Below, in pieces: positions 16,777-25,652 of a DNA stretch of 64,000 nucleotides (its first letter is position 1; the number at the start of each line of letters is the position of its first letter). Origin of the DNA: Brevibacillus borstelensis (GTDB taxonomy: Bacteria; Bacillota; Bacilli; Brevibacillales; Brevibacillaceae). Made by a program: the position numbers and the translations under genes. The stretch lies in the NCBI RefSeq assembly GCF_003710865.1, contig NZ_RHHO01000015.1, forward strand, positions 1 to 64,000, read 5' to 3'. The notes below the pieces were generated by a model. It was not told the origin of the DNA. It saw only the letters and a program-made list of their open reading frames with translations, and ran no database searches.

Positions 16777-17958
16777 ATGGCAGCAGAGCAGCTACGCAGG
16801 CTGGTCGACGAGATTCAGATGGAGGTCATCGAATGGCGCAGGTATTTGCACCGGTATCCAGAGCTGTCCTACCAGGAGGAAAAAACAGCCCAGTTCGTCT
16901 GCGACACACTCACCTCATTTGGAGGATTGGAACTGTCCAGGCCGACCCAAACAAGCGTAATGGCCCGTTTGCGCGGAGCACGGCCGGGACCGGTCATCGC
17001 CATTCGGGCCGATATGGATGCCCTGCCGATTGCGGAGGAAAACACGTTTGATTTTGTCTCGCAAAATCCTGGCGTCATGCATGCCTGCGGTCATGACGGC
17101 CATACGGCAATGCTGCTGGGCACGGCCAAAATACTGTCCGGAAGCAAAAGCTGGCTGAACGGTGAGGTCCGTTTTCTCTTTCAGCACGCGGAAGAGTCGC
17201 CGCCGGGCGGGGCAGAAGAGATGGTTCGTGCAGGAGTGCTGGACGGAGTAGACATGATCGTCGGCGCCCATCTATGGTCCCCTTTGGAATACGGCAAAAT
17301 TGGTATTCTCTACGGTCCGGCTATGGCCGCTGGCGATTCTTTTACGATCAGGATTCATGGAAAAGGCGGCCACGCTGCAATGCCCCATCTGTCCGTTGAC
17401 AGTATCGCGGTTGCCGCCCAAGTCGTCAGCAACCTCCAGCAGATCGTTTCCCGCAATACCGATCCGTTGGAAACGCTGGTTCTGTCGATTACGAAGTTTC
17501 AGGCTGGAACGGCTTTTCATGTCATCCCCGGCACGGTCGAAATTTTGGGGACGGTGCGGTATTTTCAGCCTGAGTTTCGCGAACAAGTCCCTCCGCTGAT
17601 GGAGCGTATCGTAAAAGGGATCGCGGAAGCCCACGGCGCTTCTTATGAATTCCGCTACGATTTTGGATACCGGGCAGTCATAAACGATGAGGAGGTGACC
17701 AGGCAGGCAGAAGCTGCTGTACGAGAGTATTGCGGAGAAAATGCGATCGAACGGATGGCACCGGTTATGGCAGCGGAAGACTTTTCTTCATTCCAGCAGA
17801 AAACCCCCGGCTGCTTTCTCTTGATCGGGGCAGGCAACAAAGAGAAGGGCATCACTTTTCCCCATCATCATCCGCGCTTTACGATTGATGAGGATGCCTT
17901 GGCCGTAGGGGTCGGCATATTTGCCCGGCTCGTTGAGAGACTGTGCCTTGCTTCCTGA
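16777..17958 (+). CDS. M20D-family amidohydrolase (N-acyl-amino-acid type)
   Basis: 393-residue cytoplasmic dizinc/dimanganese hydrolase. Ligands visible are Cys104 and His106 in HACGHDGH, Glu139-Glu140 in QHAEES, His165 in GAHLWS and a final His in FPHHHPRF. This arrangement marks the HipO/YxeP/AmaA group, which hydrolyses N-acyl or N-acetyl amino acids and cysteine conjugates. A dimerisation domain (GKGGHAAMPH) is present. ATG 16777 lies behind GGGAGGTGCCTGA. A tautomerase and an amino-acid permease follow on the same strand, suggesting uptake and processing of an amino-acid derivative. Confidence 0.92.
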   Translation: MAAEQLRRLVDEIQMEVIEWRRYLHRYPELSYQEEKTAQFVCDTLTSFGGLELSRPTQTSVMARLRGARPGPVIAIRADMDALPIAEENTFDFVSQNPGVMHACGHDGHTAMLLGTAKILSGSKSWLNGEVRFLFQHAEESPPGGAEEMVRAGVLDGVDMIVGAHLWSPLEYGKIGILYGPAMAAGDSFTIRIHGKGGHAAMPHLSVDSIAVAAQVVSNLQQIVSRNTDPLETLVLSITKFQAGTAFHVIPGTVEILGTVRYFQPEFREQVPPLMERIVKGIAEAHGASYEFRYDFGYRAVINDEEVTRQAEAAVREYCGENAIERMAPVMAAEDFSSFQQKTPGCFLLIGAGNKEKGITFPHHHPRFTIDEDALAVGVGIFARLVERLCLAS

Positions 17959-17983
17959 CAACTGCCGAATAGGAGGTGGATTC

Positions 17984-18172
17984 ATGCCAATAGTACAGAT
18001 TCAGGTATTGGAAGGAAGAGACAAACAGCAAATCGCCCGATTGATCGCGAGTGTCACCGAAGCTGTCGTCGAAAGCCTGGAGGTCAGACCTGAACAGGTG
18101 CGCGTAATTGTGTCCGAAGTTCCGCCCACGCACTGGGGTGTTGGCGGCGTCACCAAAGAGAAGCAATCTTGA
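17984..18172 (+). CDS. 4-oxalocrotonate-tautomerase-family enzyme
   Basis: 62-residue protein beginning Met-Pro-Ile-Val. Pro2 becomes the catalytic N-terminal proline after methionine removal, as in 4-OT, and the length equals that family. The AGGAGGTGGATTC site at 17971-17983 fixes the start; an upstream extension is not credible. It forms hexamers of small subunits in known members and tautomerises enol or keto acids. Placement between an amidohydrolase and a permease suggests a role in a catabolic route, but the substrate is unknown. Confidence 0.9.
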   Translation: MPIVQIQVLEGRDKQQIARLIASVTEAVVESLEVRPEQVRVIVSEVPPTHWGVGGVTKEKQS

Positions 18173-18223
18173 GTTCACATTAGATGCTGCAAACGAAGCA
18201 TGAAAAGATGAAAGGAGGGCCTT

Positions 18224-18340
18224 ATCGCGAATTCAACGTTACCCGTGACCAAATGCTTTGCCGAAGAGCTCTACGCCCGGAAGATCATGTGCAATGAATT
18301 TCGCGAAAAGTTCGGAAATACGTGCAGTGTGGTTGCCTAG
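18224..18340 (+). CDS. Possible 31-38-residue protein with atypical start
   Basis: A strong AAAGGAGG (18211-18218) is followed by a frame that opens at ATC 18224 and runs 38 codons to TAG 18338-18340; the first standard start in it is GTG 18245 (31 residues). The product contains KCFAEELYARKIMCNEFREKF and three cysteines, and looks like a real small protein. An alternative frame from ATG 18208 gives 29 residues but overlaps the ribosome binding site. I do not recognise the family. It lies 24 bases before the permease gene. Confidence 0.4.
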   Translation: MANSTLPVTKCFAEELYARKIMCNEFREKFGNTCSVVA

Positions 18341-18364
18341 CGTTTGGAAAAAGGGGGAGCTGCG

Positions 18365-19795
18365 ATGTCGGAGAAGAACGTTCATTTTCAAGATATTATG
18401 GAGCGGGAGAAAGGGCTGCAGCGCGGGTTGACGACCCGCCAGCTCACGATGATTGCCATCGGCGGAGCGATCGGAACCGGGCTCTTTCTCGGAAGCGGGA
18501 TGGCAATCGGCTTCGCCGGTCCCGGTGTCATCGTCAGCTATCTGATCGGCGCAGTCATTGCTCTGCTATTGATGGGCTGCCTGGCTGAAATGACGGTCGC
18601 TCATCCCACCACAGGCTCATTCGGAGCACACGCCGAGCGGTATATCAACCCGTGGGCTGGCTTTACAGTCCGGTATTCGTACTGGTTCAGCCTGGTGTGT
18701 GCGGTCGGAACCGAGGTATCAGCGATGTCCGTCTACATGAAATACTGGTTTCCCGCTGTGCCGGGAGTTGTCTGGATTTTGATTTTCTCCGCCGTCCTCA
18801 TTTATGTAAACGCAACCAGTGTCAATTTGTTCGGTACTGTTGAATACTGGTTCTCTATGATTAAAGTAACGGCTATTATCCTGTTTATCGTATTGGGAGC
18901 CTTTGTCGTATTCGGGAGCAGCAGCCATCCGGAAATGGGCATCCAGAATCTCACGGCCAACGGCGGGTTTTTCCCCAATGGATTCTGGGGCATGTGGATT
19001 GCCATTTTCATCTCGCTGTTCAGCTACCTCAGCATCGAAATGATCGCGGTCAGCGCCGGGGAAGCAAAGGAACCGGAGAAGGCCGTACCCATCGCATTAA
19101 AATCAGCTGTTGTCCGGCTGGTGCTCTTCTACATCCTGACGCTTGCCCTGATGCTGATGATCGTGCCCTGGAACGAGACGGGAAGCGATCGGAGCCCATT
19201 TGTAAAGGTGTTCGAGCTCATCCACATTCCGGGCGCAGCAGGAATTATGAACTTCGTCGTCCTGACGGCAGCTCTCTCGGCAATGAACAGCCAGCTGTAT
19301 ATCTCGACCCGGATGGTATTCTCGCTGTCCCGTGGAGGCTTTGCCCCGAAAAAATTGGGCGAACTGAGCAAAAAAGGCGTTCCGGTAAAGGCGCTTGCTT
19401 TGTCTACGATCGGGATTGCAATTGCGACGATCGTAGGCATGGTGGTGCCGGACAGCTCCTTTGCCGTCATGATCTCGCTTTCCAGCTTCGGTGCGATGTT
19501 CGCCTGGTTCATGGTATTCGTGACGCACCTGTTCTTCCGCCGGAAATGGGAGCAAATGGGGGGGCGAAAGCTGCCCGTGAGGATGATCGGCTATCCGTAT
19601 TTGAGTGTCCTGGGAGCCGTTTTGCTTGCGTCTGTCGTCTTGTCGACCTGGTTTCAGCCGGAGTTTAAGGACACGCTGAGGCTCGGTTTTCCGTGGCTGA
19701 TCCTGATCACGATTTGTTACTTTATTTGGAAGAAGGCCAATCCGACAGCCTTTCAGCAACCGACAGATCCAATAGACAAAGAGATCTCGTCGTAG
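18365..19795 (+). CDS. APC-family amino-acid permease
   Basis: 476-residue membrane protein with about twelve helices. The N-terminal block RGLTTRQLTMIAIGGAIGTG followed by LFLGSG is the signature of the amino-acid transporter (AAT) group that includes GABA, proline and lysine permeases. A conserved helix-6 region with FSYLSIEMIAVSAGEAKEPEKA is present. ATG 18365 sits behind AAGGGGGAGCTGCG; an in-frame ATG at 18344 lacks a site. Co-oriented with the amidohydrolase and tautomerase, it may import their substrate or recover the freed amino acid. Confidence 0.92.
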   Translation: MSEKNVHFQDIMEREKGLQRGLTTRQLTMIAIGGAIGTGLFLGSGMAIGFAGPGVIVSYLIGAVIALLLMGCLAEMTVAHPTTGSFGAHAERYINPWAGFTVRYSYWFSLVCAVGTEVSAMSVYMKYWFPAVPGVVWILIFSAVLIYVNATSVNLFGTVEYWFSMIKVTAIILFIVLGAFVVFGSSSHPEMGIQNLTANGGFFPNGFWGMWIAIFISLFSYLSIEMIAVSAGEAKEPEKAVPIALKSAVVRLVLFYILTLALMLMIVPWNETGSDRSPFVKVFELIHIPGAAGIMNFVVLTAALSAMNSQLYISTRMVFSLSRGGFAPKKLGELSKKGVPVKALALSTIGIAIATIVGMVVPDSSFAVMISLSSFGAMFAWFMVFVTHLFFRRKWEQMGGRKLPVRMIGYPYLSVLGAVLLASVVLSTWFQPEFKDTLRLGFPWLILITICYFIWKKANPTAFQQPTDPIDKEISS

Positions 19796-19816
19796 CAGTT
19801 GCCCGGATACGCTAGA

Positions 19817-19850
19817 GCCATCCAGCGCTGCGTGCCATCCAGCGCTGCGT
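19817..19850 (+). repeat. 17-bp tandem duplication
   Basis: GCCATCCAGCGCTGCGT occurs twice head to tail (19817-19833, 19834-19850), followed by a partial third GCCAT. It lies just after the permease stop; no function seen. Confidence 0.8.
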
Positions 19851-20018
19851 GCCATGAAGGGGGGCGAATCCGCTATGGAGCGTCCTCTTTTTTGGATTGT
19901 CTACCTCACAGCAAGCGGCTTTTATATTGCAGAAGGTTCTCTCCAAAGCGAGTGGAATCGTTTCTTCATGGAAATGCTATGACAGATAGTTAGAGTGATC
20001 GAATGTGGGGGAGTCGTC

Positions 20019-20558
20019 ATGGAATGGTACGAGCGTTTAAGCGAATATTTTCCTGAGCAGGAGATGAAGGACCCGCGCCAGCTGCAGGCTCTGATCGAGG
20101 ACAAGGATGTTTACCACAAGGAAGAGACAGAGGACTATCTGCTGTTGTATGCGGAATTTCCGACCTTTCTCTTCATCGATTACCTGCTGATCAACCCGGA
20201 GACGAGAGGGAAAGGGATCGGAACCAAGCTGCTCAACCGGCTGAAAGAAAAAGGAAAGACGATCATCCTCGAAGTGGAGCCGATCGACCGGGAAGACGAG
20301 GACACGTGGAAACGGGTCAACTTTTATCGGAAAAACGGGTTTGTAAAGGCGGACCGGATCCAGTACCGCCGGGAGGATGACAGCGGCGAGACGTACGAGA
20401 TGAAGATTTACTACTGGAGTCCGGATCAGGACGAGCCGCAAGAGGTCATTTTGGAAAAAATGGCGAAGGCTTGCCAGGAAATCCACAACTTCCGTGCCAA
20501 GCGATATTACGGGCGAGACGTGGCCGATCCGGATGAAGTATTGGATTTGAAGCAATAA
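20019..20558 (+). CDS. GNAT-family N-acetyltransferase
   Basis: 179-residue cytoplasmic acyltransferase. Motif A is RGKGIGTKLLNRLKEKGK at about residues 66-83, with the preceding FIDYLLINPETR strand; motif B includes FYRKNGFVKADRI. The C-terminal RAKRYYGRDVADPDE segment is found in a Bacillus GNAT subgroup of unknown substrate. ATG 20019 follows GTGGGGGAGTCGTC; GTG 19995 is a weaker alternative. A terminator at 20624 ends the unit. Confidence 0.85.
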   Translation: MEWYERLSEYFPEQEMKDPRQLQALIEDKDVYHKEETEDYLLLYAEFPTFLFIDYLLINPETRGKGIGTKLLNRLKEKGKTIILEVEPIDREDEDTWKRVNFYRKNGFVKADRIQYRREDDSGETYEMKIYYWSPDQDEPQEVILEKMAKACQEIHNFRAKRYYGRDVADPDEVLDLKQ

Positions 20559-20623
20559 ATACGGGACTGAACATAACTGAATACGCGAATAAAACGTATA
20601 GAGAGATAAAACAGAGGAAAGCG

Positions 20624-20650
20624 GGTTGCCGATGATTCGGCAGCCTTTTT
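20624..20650 (+). terminator. Terminator after the GNAT gene
   Basis: GGTTGCCG (20624-20631) pairs with CGGCAGCC (20638-20645) and runs into TTTTT. Confidence 0.85.
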
Positions 20651-20711
20651 GCCGTGGCACTGACCAGAAGCCAATCGCTCCCCTTTTCAAAACTGTCAGC
20701 CGAGAACTCCA

Positions 20712-20740
20712 TTTTCAAATTTTGGGAAGATTGGTATGAT
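20712..20740 (+). promoter_or_regulatory. Promoter of the ABC exporter
   Basis: TTTTCA (20712-20717) and TATGAT (20735-20740) are separated by 17 bases. Transcription would start near 20747, excluding the ATG at 20736 as a start codon. Confidence 0.5.
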
Positions 20741-20786
20741 AGCATGTATCGCAAAGGTAACGAAGCAGGAAGGAAGTGATCCCGAA

Positions 20787-22511
20787 TTGATCAAGCGCTT
20801 TTTCTCTTATTACCGTCCCTATAAAGGACTTTTTTTGTTGGACTTCTCGTGTGCGGTGATCGCCGGCTTGCTTGAGCTTGGCTTTCCGCTGGCTGTCAAT
20901 CAGTTCGTCGACAAGCTCTTGCCCGGCAAAGACTGGTCGCTGATTCTTTTGGCATGTTTGGGCCTGCTTGCCATCTATGCGCTGAACACGGTCCTCCAGT
21001 ATATCGTCACCTATTGGGGACATATGCTCGGGGTCAACATCGAGACAGATATGCGAAGAAAGCTGTTTGAGCATCTCCAGAAGCTGTCGTTTCGTTTTTT
21101 CGACAACAACAAAAAAGGGCATTTGATCGGCCGGATCACAAATGATTTGAACGAGATCGGGGAAATTGCCCACCACGGACCCGAAGATATTTTCATCGCG
21201 GTCATGACACTGATCGGCTCATTCGGACTGATGGCATACATTCATCTGGAGCTGGCGATTTTAACGTTCCTGGTCGTTCCACTGATGGCTGTCGTTGCGA
21301 CTGTTTACAGCAAAAAAATGACCAAGACATACCGCCGTTTGTTTGGCGATGTGGGTGAGTTCAACGCGAGGGTGGAGGACAATGTCAGCGGCATTCGCGT
21401 GGTTCAGGCATTTGCCAATGAAGCCTACGAAAAAGAGCTGTTTGCCGTCAATAATCAGCAGTTCCGCCAGACAAAGCTGCTCGCATACAAAATCATGGCC
21501 AAAAGCTTGTCGATCAGCTACATGATGATGCGTCTCATCTCCCTGTTTGTCATGATCTGCGGTACGTGGTTTGTGATCAGAGGCGAGCTGTCGTATGGAG
21601 AGTTTGTCGGGTTCCTGCTGTTGACCAATGTCTTTTTCCGCCCGATCGAGAAAATCAACGCGGTGATTGAGAGCTATCCGAAGGGAATCGCCGGGTTTAA
21701 ACGCTATGTAGAGATTCTCGACACAGAACCGGATGTGGCAGATGCGCCCGATGCGATTGAAGTGGCAAACCTGAAGGGGGATATTCGCTACAACGGGGTG
21801 ACATTCGGGTACGAAGAGGGCAGGAGCATTTTGCGAAACATCGACCTGTCCATTCGCGCCGGAGAAACCGTTGCTTTCGTCGGGCCATCGGGTGCGGGTA
21901 AGACGACGATCTGCAGTCTTTTGCCGCGGTTCTACGAGGTGAATGAAGGCAGCATTACCATCGACGGAATCGATATCCGCAAGATGACTTTAGCTTCGCT
22001 CAGAAAGCAGATCGGGATTGTTCAGCAGGATGTATTCCTGTTCTCGGGGACGATTCGGGAAAATATCGCGTACGGCAAGCTCGATGCCAGTATGGACGAG
22101 ATTTGGGAAGCAGCGAGACGAGCCCGTCTGGATGACGTGATCCGGAACCTGCCGGAAGGGATGGATACTGTGATCGGAGAGCGGGGCGTGAAGCTTTCCG
22201 GCGGACAAAAACAGCGTTTGGCCATCGCCCGCATGTTTTTGAAAAATCCGCCGATCCTTATTTTGGATGAAGCCACCTCGGCGCTGGATACAGAGACGGA
22301 GCTGGCGATCCAGCAGTCGCTTTCCGAGCTGTCCCAGGGGCGTACGACCCTCGTCGTGGCGCACCGTTTGACGACGATCAAAAATGCGGACCGAATCGTC
22401 GTGGTCAATGAAGACGGTGTTGCTGAGCAGGGACGGCACCAGGAGCTGATCGCTGCGGGCGGCATTTACCACCGGCTGCACCAGGCTCAGTTTGGCGCGG
22501 TATACCAGTAA
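20787..22511 (+). CDS. ABC exporter, fused membrane and ATPase domains
   Basis: 574-residue half-transporter. About six membrane helices occupy residues 15-300, and the ATPase follows with Walker A GPSGAGKTT, signature LSGGQKQR, Walker B ILILDEATSALD and the switch His in VVAHRL. It resembles the YknU/YfiB/lipid A-type multidrug exporters and should work as a dimer. The frame opens at 20736, but that ATG lies within a likely promoter -10 element. TTG 20787 is preceded by GGAAGGAAGTGA and is preferred. Encoded alone, it is presumably a homodimer; substrate unknown. Confidence 0.92.
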   Translation: MIKRFFSYYRPYKGLFLLDFSCAVIAGLLELGFPLAVNQFVDKLLPGKDWSLILLACLGLLAIYALNTVLQYIVTYWGHMLGVNIETDMRRKLFEHLQKLSFRFFDNNKKGHLIGRITNDLNEIGEIAHHGPEDIFIAVMTLIGSFGLMAYIHLELAILTFLVVPLMAVVATVYSKKMTKTYRRLFGDVGEFNARVEDNVSGIRVVQAFANEAYEKELFAVNNQQFRQTKLLAYKIMAKSLSISYMMMRLISLFVMICGTWFVIRGELSYGEFVGFLLLTNVFFRPIEKINAVIESYPKGIAGFKRYVEILDTEPDVADAPDAIEVANLKGDIRYNGVTFGYEEGRSILRNIDLSIRAGETVAFVGPSGAGKTTICSLLPRFYEVNEGSITIDGIDIRKMTLASLRKQIGIVQQDVFLFSGTIRENIAYGKLDASMDEIWEAARRARLDDVIRNLPEGMDTVIGERGVKLSGGQKQRLAIARMFLKNPPILILDEATSALDTETELAIQQSLSELSQGRTTLVVAHRLTTIKNADRIVVVNEDGVAEQGRHQELIAAGGIYHRLHQAQFGAVYQ

Positions 22512-22551
22512 GAAAACGGCAAAAAGGTTTGGGTTGGCTCTGCAAGTCCGA

Positions 22552-22596
22552 GGGAGTCTGTAGGTGCAACAGAAAGAGCGTTGTCTACAGACTCCC
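22552..22596. repeat. 12-bp perfect stem between convergent genes
   Basis: GGGAGTCTGTAG (22552-22563) pairs with CTACAGACTCCC (22585-22596). It overlaps the last codons of the minus-strand small membrane protein. No T-run on either side; probably a bidirectional transcript end. Confidence 0.55.
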
Positions 22597-22860
22597 CCAA
22601 AGAGAAACAAATAAAGTATAGGTAAACAAAGTAAAGGCAGAAAAAACGAGAAGAACAGCATTTCCCCAGATACCGATGAATCGAAGCACTCCTTTTTCAC
22701 CGAGGTAGACTCCAACCAACGACAGTCCCAAACCTAAAGGCGGCATCAGGATCGCGTAATAGACGGAGAGTGTGGATTGGGGAAATCCAGCCAGTGCTAT
22801 CGCAAGCGTAGACAAAAATAACAAGCTGGATATTTTGCTAAACAGCTTTTCGGCAAGCAT
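22585..22860 (-). CDS. Small hypothetical membrane protein
   Basis: 91-residue protein with three hydrophobic segments (about residues 9-27, 33-52 and 62-85), containing SVYYAILMPPLGLGLSLVGVY. ATG 22860 is preceded by AGGAGTGATCGC, a good site, so it is likely real. It converges on the ABC exporter and is divergent from the quinone oxidoreductase gene. Family not recognised. Confidence 0.7.
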   Translation of the reverse strand: MLAEKLFSKISSLLFLSTLAIALAGFPQSTLSVYYAILMPPLGLGLSLVGVYLGEKGVLRFIGIWGNAVLLVFSAFTLFTYTLFVSLWGSL

Positions 22861-22963
22861 GCGATCACTCCTGAAACAAGGTGTCTAGTACTATAATAAA
22901 AGAGCCTCATCGGAATGTAACGAAATTCCATTTGATCCAATGCGACAAAAGGGGGAGAGGTAC

Positions 22964-23941
22964 ATGAAAGCAGTTCTTGTCACAGCTTTTGGCGGAACCG
23001 AGGGCATGGTGTATACGGAAGTCGAGATGCCGTCCATACACCCAAAGCAGGTATTGATCCGGGTAGAAAAAACGAGCGTCAATTTTGCGGATATCAAATC
23101 GCGCTACGGAAAAAAGGGCGGAGGAAATCTGCCGTTTATTCCCGGTCTCGACGCAGCCGGCGTGATTGAGAGAGTCGGTTCCGAGGTGCAGTCGCTGCAT
23201 GTGGGCCAGCGGGTCATCGCATTCCCTCATAACGGCTCATATGCGGAGTATATCGTTGCCGACGAGAATCTCGCGTTTGCTATTCCGGATCAGCTCGACT
23301 TTGACACCGCAGCGGCTTGCCCGATCGTTTCGTTTACATCCTACAAGCTCCTCGCTGATGTAGCGCGGCTGGAAAAGGGAGAAACCGTCCTGATCCACGC
23401 CGCGGCGGGAGGCATTGGTACGACCGCAATCCAGCTAGCGAAGCTGCTGGGGGCAGGGAAGGTCATCGGGACAGTGGGCAGCGAGAGCAAGGCGGCGATC
23501 GCGCTGGAGGCCGGTGCCGATCATGTGATTTGTACGGATAGAGAAGACTTTGCCGAAAAGGTAAACGAATGGACGGACGGCGAAGGGGCGAATGTTATTC
23601 TGGACTCGATCGCTGGCCGGGTCACGGAAAAGAGCATGGAATGTCTGGCTCCATACGGACGGCTGGTTCACTTTGGAAATGCGAGCGGGGAAGTCGGACA
23701 AATCAGAACAATTGATTTGCATGCCAGTTGCCGCTCCGTGCTGGGCTTCAGCCTGGGAACGACCCGCAGCAAACGGCCGCAGCTTTTGCGCGAGACAGCG
23801 GAGCGGGTGCTGCCGTATTTGGCGGATGGGCGCCTCAAGATCAAAGTCGGGAGACGCTTTGCTCTCGCCGAGGCGGCCAAGGCCCACGAGTGGGTAGAAA
23901 GCAGGCAGAGTACGGGAAAAGTGTTGCTGGATGTACGCTGA
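22964..23941 (+). CDS. Quinone-oxidoreductase-like zinc-free MDR dehydrogenase
   Basis: 325-residue cytoplasmic oxidoreductase of the medium-chain dehydrogenase family. The NADPH-binding AAAGGIGTTAIQLAKL motif is at about residues 146-161, preceded by the substrate-channel region GLDAAGVIERVG. Cysteines that would bind structural zinc are absent, as in QOR/CrtA-like enzymes, which reduce quinones or enones. ATG 22964 follows GGGGGAGAGGTAC. A strong terminator at 23940 overlaps the stop codon. Substrate unknown. Confidence 0.9.
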   Translation: MKAVLVTAFGGTEGMVYTEVEMPSIHPKQVLIRVEKTSVNFADIKSRYGKKGGGNLPFIPGLDAAGVIERVGSEVQSLHVGQRVIAFPHNGSYAEYIVADENLAFAIPDQLDFDTAAACPIVSFTSYKLLADVARLEKGETVLIHAAAGGIGTTAIQLAKLLGAGKVIGTVGSESKAAIALEAGADHVICTDREDFAEKVNEWTDGEGANVILDSIAGRVTEKSMECLAPYGRLVHFGNASGEVGQIRTIDLHASCRSVLGFSLGTTRSKRPQLLRETAERVLPYLADGRLKIKVGRRFALAEAAKAHEWVESRQSTGKVLLDVR

Positions 23942-23967
23942 GAGGGGGGAGCCCTCTCTTTTTTTTT
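23940..23967 (+). terminator. Terminator of the quinone oxidoreductase gene
   Basis: GAGAGGG (23940-23946) pairs with CCCTCTC (23952-23958) and leads into nine or more T residues. Confidence 0.9.
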
Positions 23968-23983
23968 GCCTACACTTGCTGCA

Positions 23984-24011
23984 TTGATCTATCGGGATAT
24001 AAAGATATAAT
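23984..24011 (+). promoter_or_regulatory. Promoter of the ArsR-type regulator
   Basis: TTGATC (23984-23989), a 16-base spacer and TATAAT (24006-24011). The predicted start near 24018 coincides with the ATG at 24019. ATCTATCGGGATATAAAGAT overlaps the spacer and may be the autoregulatory site. Confidence 0.6.
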
Positions 24012-24018
24012 AAAGGGC

Positions 24019-24321
24019 ATGGATCCCCTTCTCATTTTCAAGGCTTTATCTAATGAAACGCGTTTGCAAATTCTGGACTGGCTGAAGGAACCGGAGAAAC
24101 ACTTCCCCCCGCAAGAAGGAGGAGATTGCCGAAAAATCGGGGTATGTGTAAGCCACATTCAGGAAAAGGCTGGCTTATCGCAATCGACCGTTTCCCAGTA
24201 CCTTTTGACACTTCAGCGGGCAGGCCTATTGGAAGTATACCGATACGGCCAGTGGACCTACTACAAGCGAAATGAGCAGAAGTTGAAAGAGTTGGCTGCG
24301 TTTATCCAACACGACTTGTAG
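24019..24321 (+). CDS. ArsR-family transcriptional regulator
   Basis: 100-residue winged-helix repressor. The family core LIFKALSNETRLQILDWL starts at residue 5, and the recognition helix is GLSQSTVSQYLLTLQRAGLL. Cys37 and Cys43 (DCRKIGVC) form a possible metal- or thiol-sensing pair in the region where several ArsR proteins carry theirs. ATG 24019 is the only sensible start; the predicted transcription start falls on or next to it, so the mRNA may be leaderless. The next genes encode two flavin oxidoreductases, which are likely targets. Confidence 0.88.
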   Translation: MDPLLIFKALSNETRLQILDWLKEPEKHFPPQEGGDCRKIGVCVSHIQEKAGLSQSTVSQYLLTLQRAGLLEVYRYGQWTYYKRNEQKLKELAAFIQHDL

Positions 24322-24486
24322 CTGCCTGTCCAGACAGCCGAAATGTACATGGATGTGTTTCCCGCGTTGCTGCGAGACCCAGCCATGTATGCGGATGTTC
24401 TATCATCTATAAATCTAGATATTCAGATATGTAATTTTGTAAGAATGATCAGGGGAACGATCTTCTCATAGCAAAGGATGAAAACA

Positions 24487-25521
24487 ATGGCCAAGCAGAC
24501 TGAAAGAAACAAACAGCTTCGCGACATCCCGCTTTCCGTACTGGATCTCGTGCCTGTCCTGGAGGGAGGGACACCGGCCGATTCCTTCCGAAACACGCTG
24601 GATCTGGCCCGGCATGCGGAAAAGTGGGGGTACAACCGCTACTGGCTGGCTGAGCACCACAATATGCCGGGAATCGCCAGCTCCGCGACGTCCGTGGTGA
24701 TTGGATATGTGGCGGCAGGCACCTCGACGATCCGGGTCGGTTCCGGCGGCATCATGCTGCCCAACCATGCCCCGCTCGTCGTCGCCGAGCAGTTCGGCAC
24801 ACTGGAGTCCATGTTTCCGGGCCGCATCGATCTTGGACTGGGGCGAGCGCCGGGTACGGATCACCTCACGGCCCGCGCGCTTCGCCGAGACAGCAAGAGC
24901 GGCGGTGAAGACTTCCCGGAACAGCTAGCGGAGCTGCGGGAATATTTGAACCCGACTTCCACAGAGGGTTCGGATGGGCCGCGCGTTCGGGCTGTTCCCG
25001 GCGAAGGCATGAACATCCCGATCTGGCTCTTGGGCTCCAGTCTGTATAATGCCCAGTTGGCGGGTCTTTTGGGCTTGCCCTTCGCTTTCGCGGGCCAGTT
25101 TTCGCCGGACAATATCTTGCCGGCGCTCCGGCTGTACAGGAGTGCCTTCCGCCCATCCGAAGTGCTGGAGGAGCCGTATGCGATGGTCGGGGTAAACGTG
25201 ATCGCAGCGGATGACGATGAAACGGCGAAACGTCTGGCAACCTCGCAGCAACTCAATTTCCTCAGCCTGGTAAGAGGCCGTCCGCAAAAATTTCAGCCGC
25301 CGGTCGAGAGCATGGAGGGAATTTGGGCCGATTATGAGAAAGCGAGCATAGATGCCCAACTGCGGGCGTCGATTATCGGCAGTCCCGCGGTCGTCAAAGA
25401 AAAGCTGCAGGAGCTGCTGGATGCCACGCAAGCCGACGAGATCATCATCAACGGCGCGATTTACGATCATCAGGCTCGCCTGCGCTCCTTTGAGATCGTA
25501 AAACAGGTTGCAGCGGAGTAA
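24487..25521 (+). CDS. Luciferase-like (LLM class) flavin-dependent oxidoreductase
   Basis: 344-residue TIM-barrel oxidoreductase of the bacterial-luciferase-like family. Diagnostic segments are [18 protein letters not shown] at the N terminus, [20 protein letters not shown], and [22 protein letters not shown]. These use FMNH2 or F420-like cofactors to oxidise small molecules; this subgroup probably uses FMN. ATG 24487 has AAAGGATG at six bases, better than ATG 24478. It follows an ArsR gene, and an A/T-rich region with ATCTATAAATCTAGATATTC at about 24405-24425 may hold the operator. Confidence 0.9.
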   Translation: MAKQTERNKQLRDIPLSVLDLVPVLEGGTPADSFRNTLDLARHAEKWGYNRYWLAEHHNMPGIASSATSVVIGYVAAGTSTIRVGSGGIMLPNHAPLVVAEQFGTLESMFPGRIDLGLGRAPGTDHLTARALRRDSKSGGEDFPEQLAELREYLNPTSTEGSDGPRVRAVPGEGMNIPIWLLGSSLYNAQLAGLLGLPFAFAGQFSPDNILPALRLYRSAFRPSEVLEEPYAMVGVNVIAADDDETAKRLATSQQLNFLSLVRGRPQKFQPPVESMEGIWADYEKASIDAQLRASIIGSPAVVKEKLQELLDATQADEIIINGAIYDHQARLRSFEIVKQVAAE

Positions 25522-25652
25522 AGGCTGGATCCCAGGCAAGAATATGATGGGGAGACTCGGGCGGACCTGGAGGGACGAGATACGCGAGCAGTGATTGGAG
25601 AGCAAAAGCCAAATTGGACACAATAGCGAAATATGTTGGGAGTGTACGGTAC

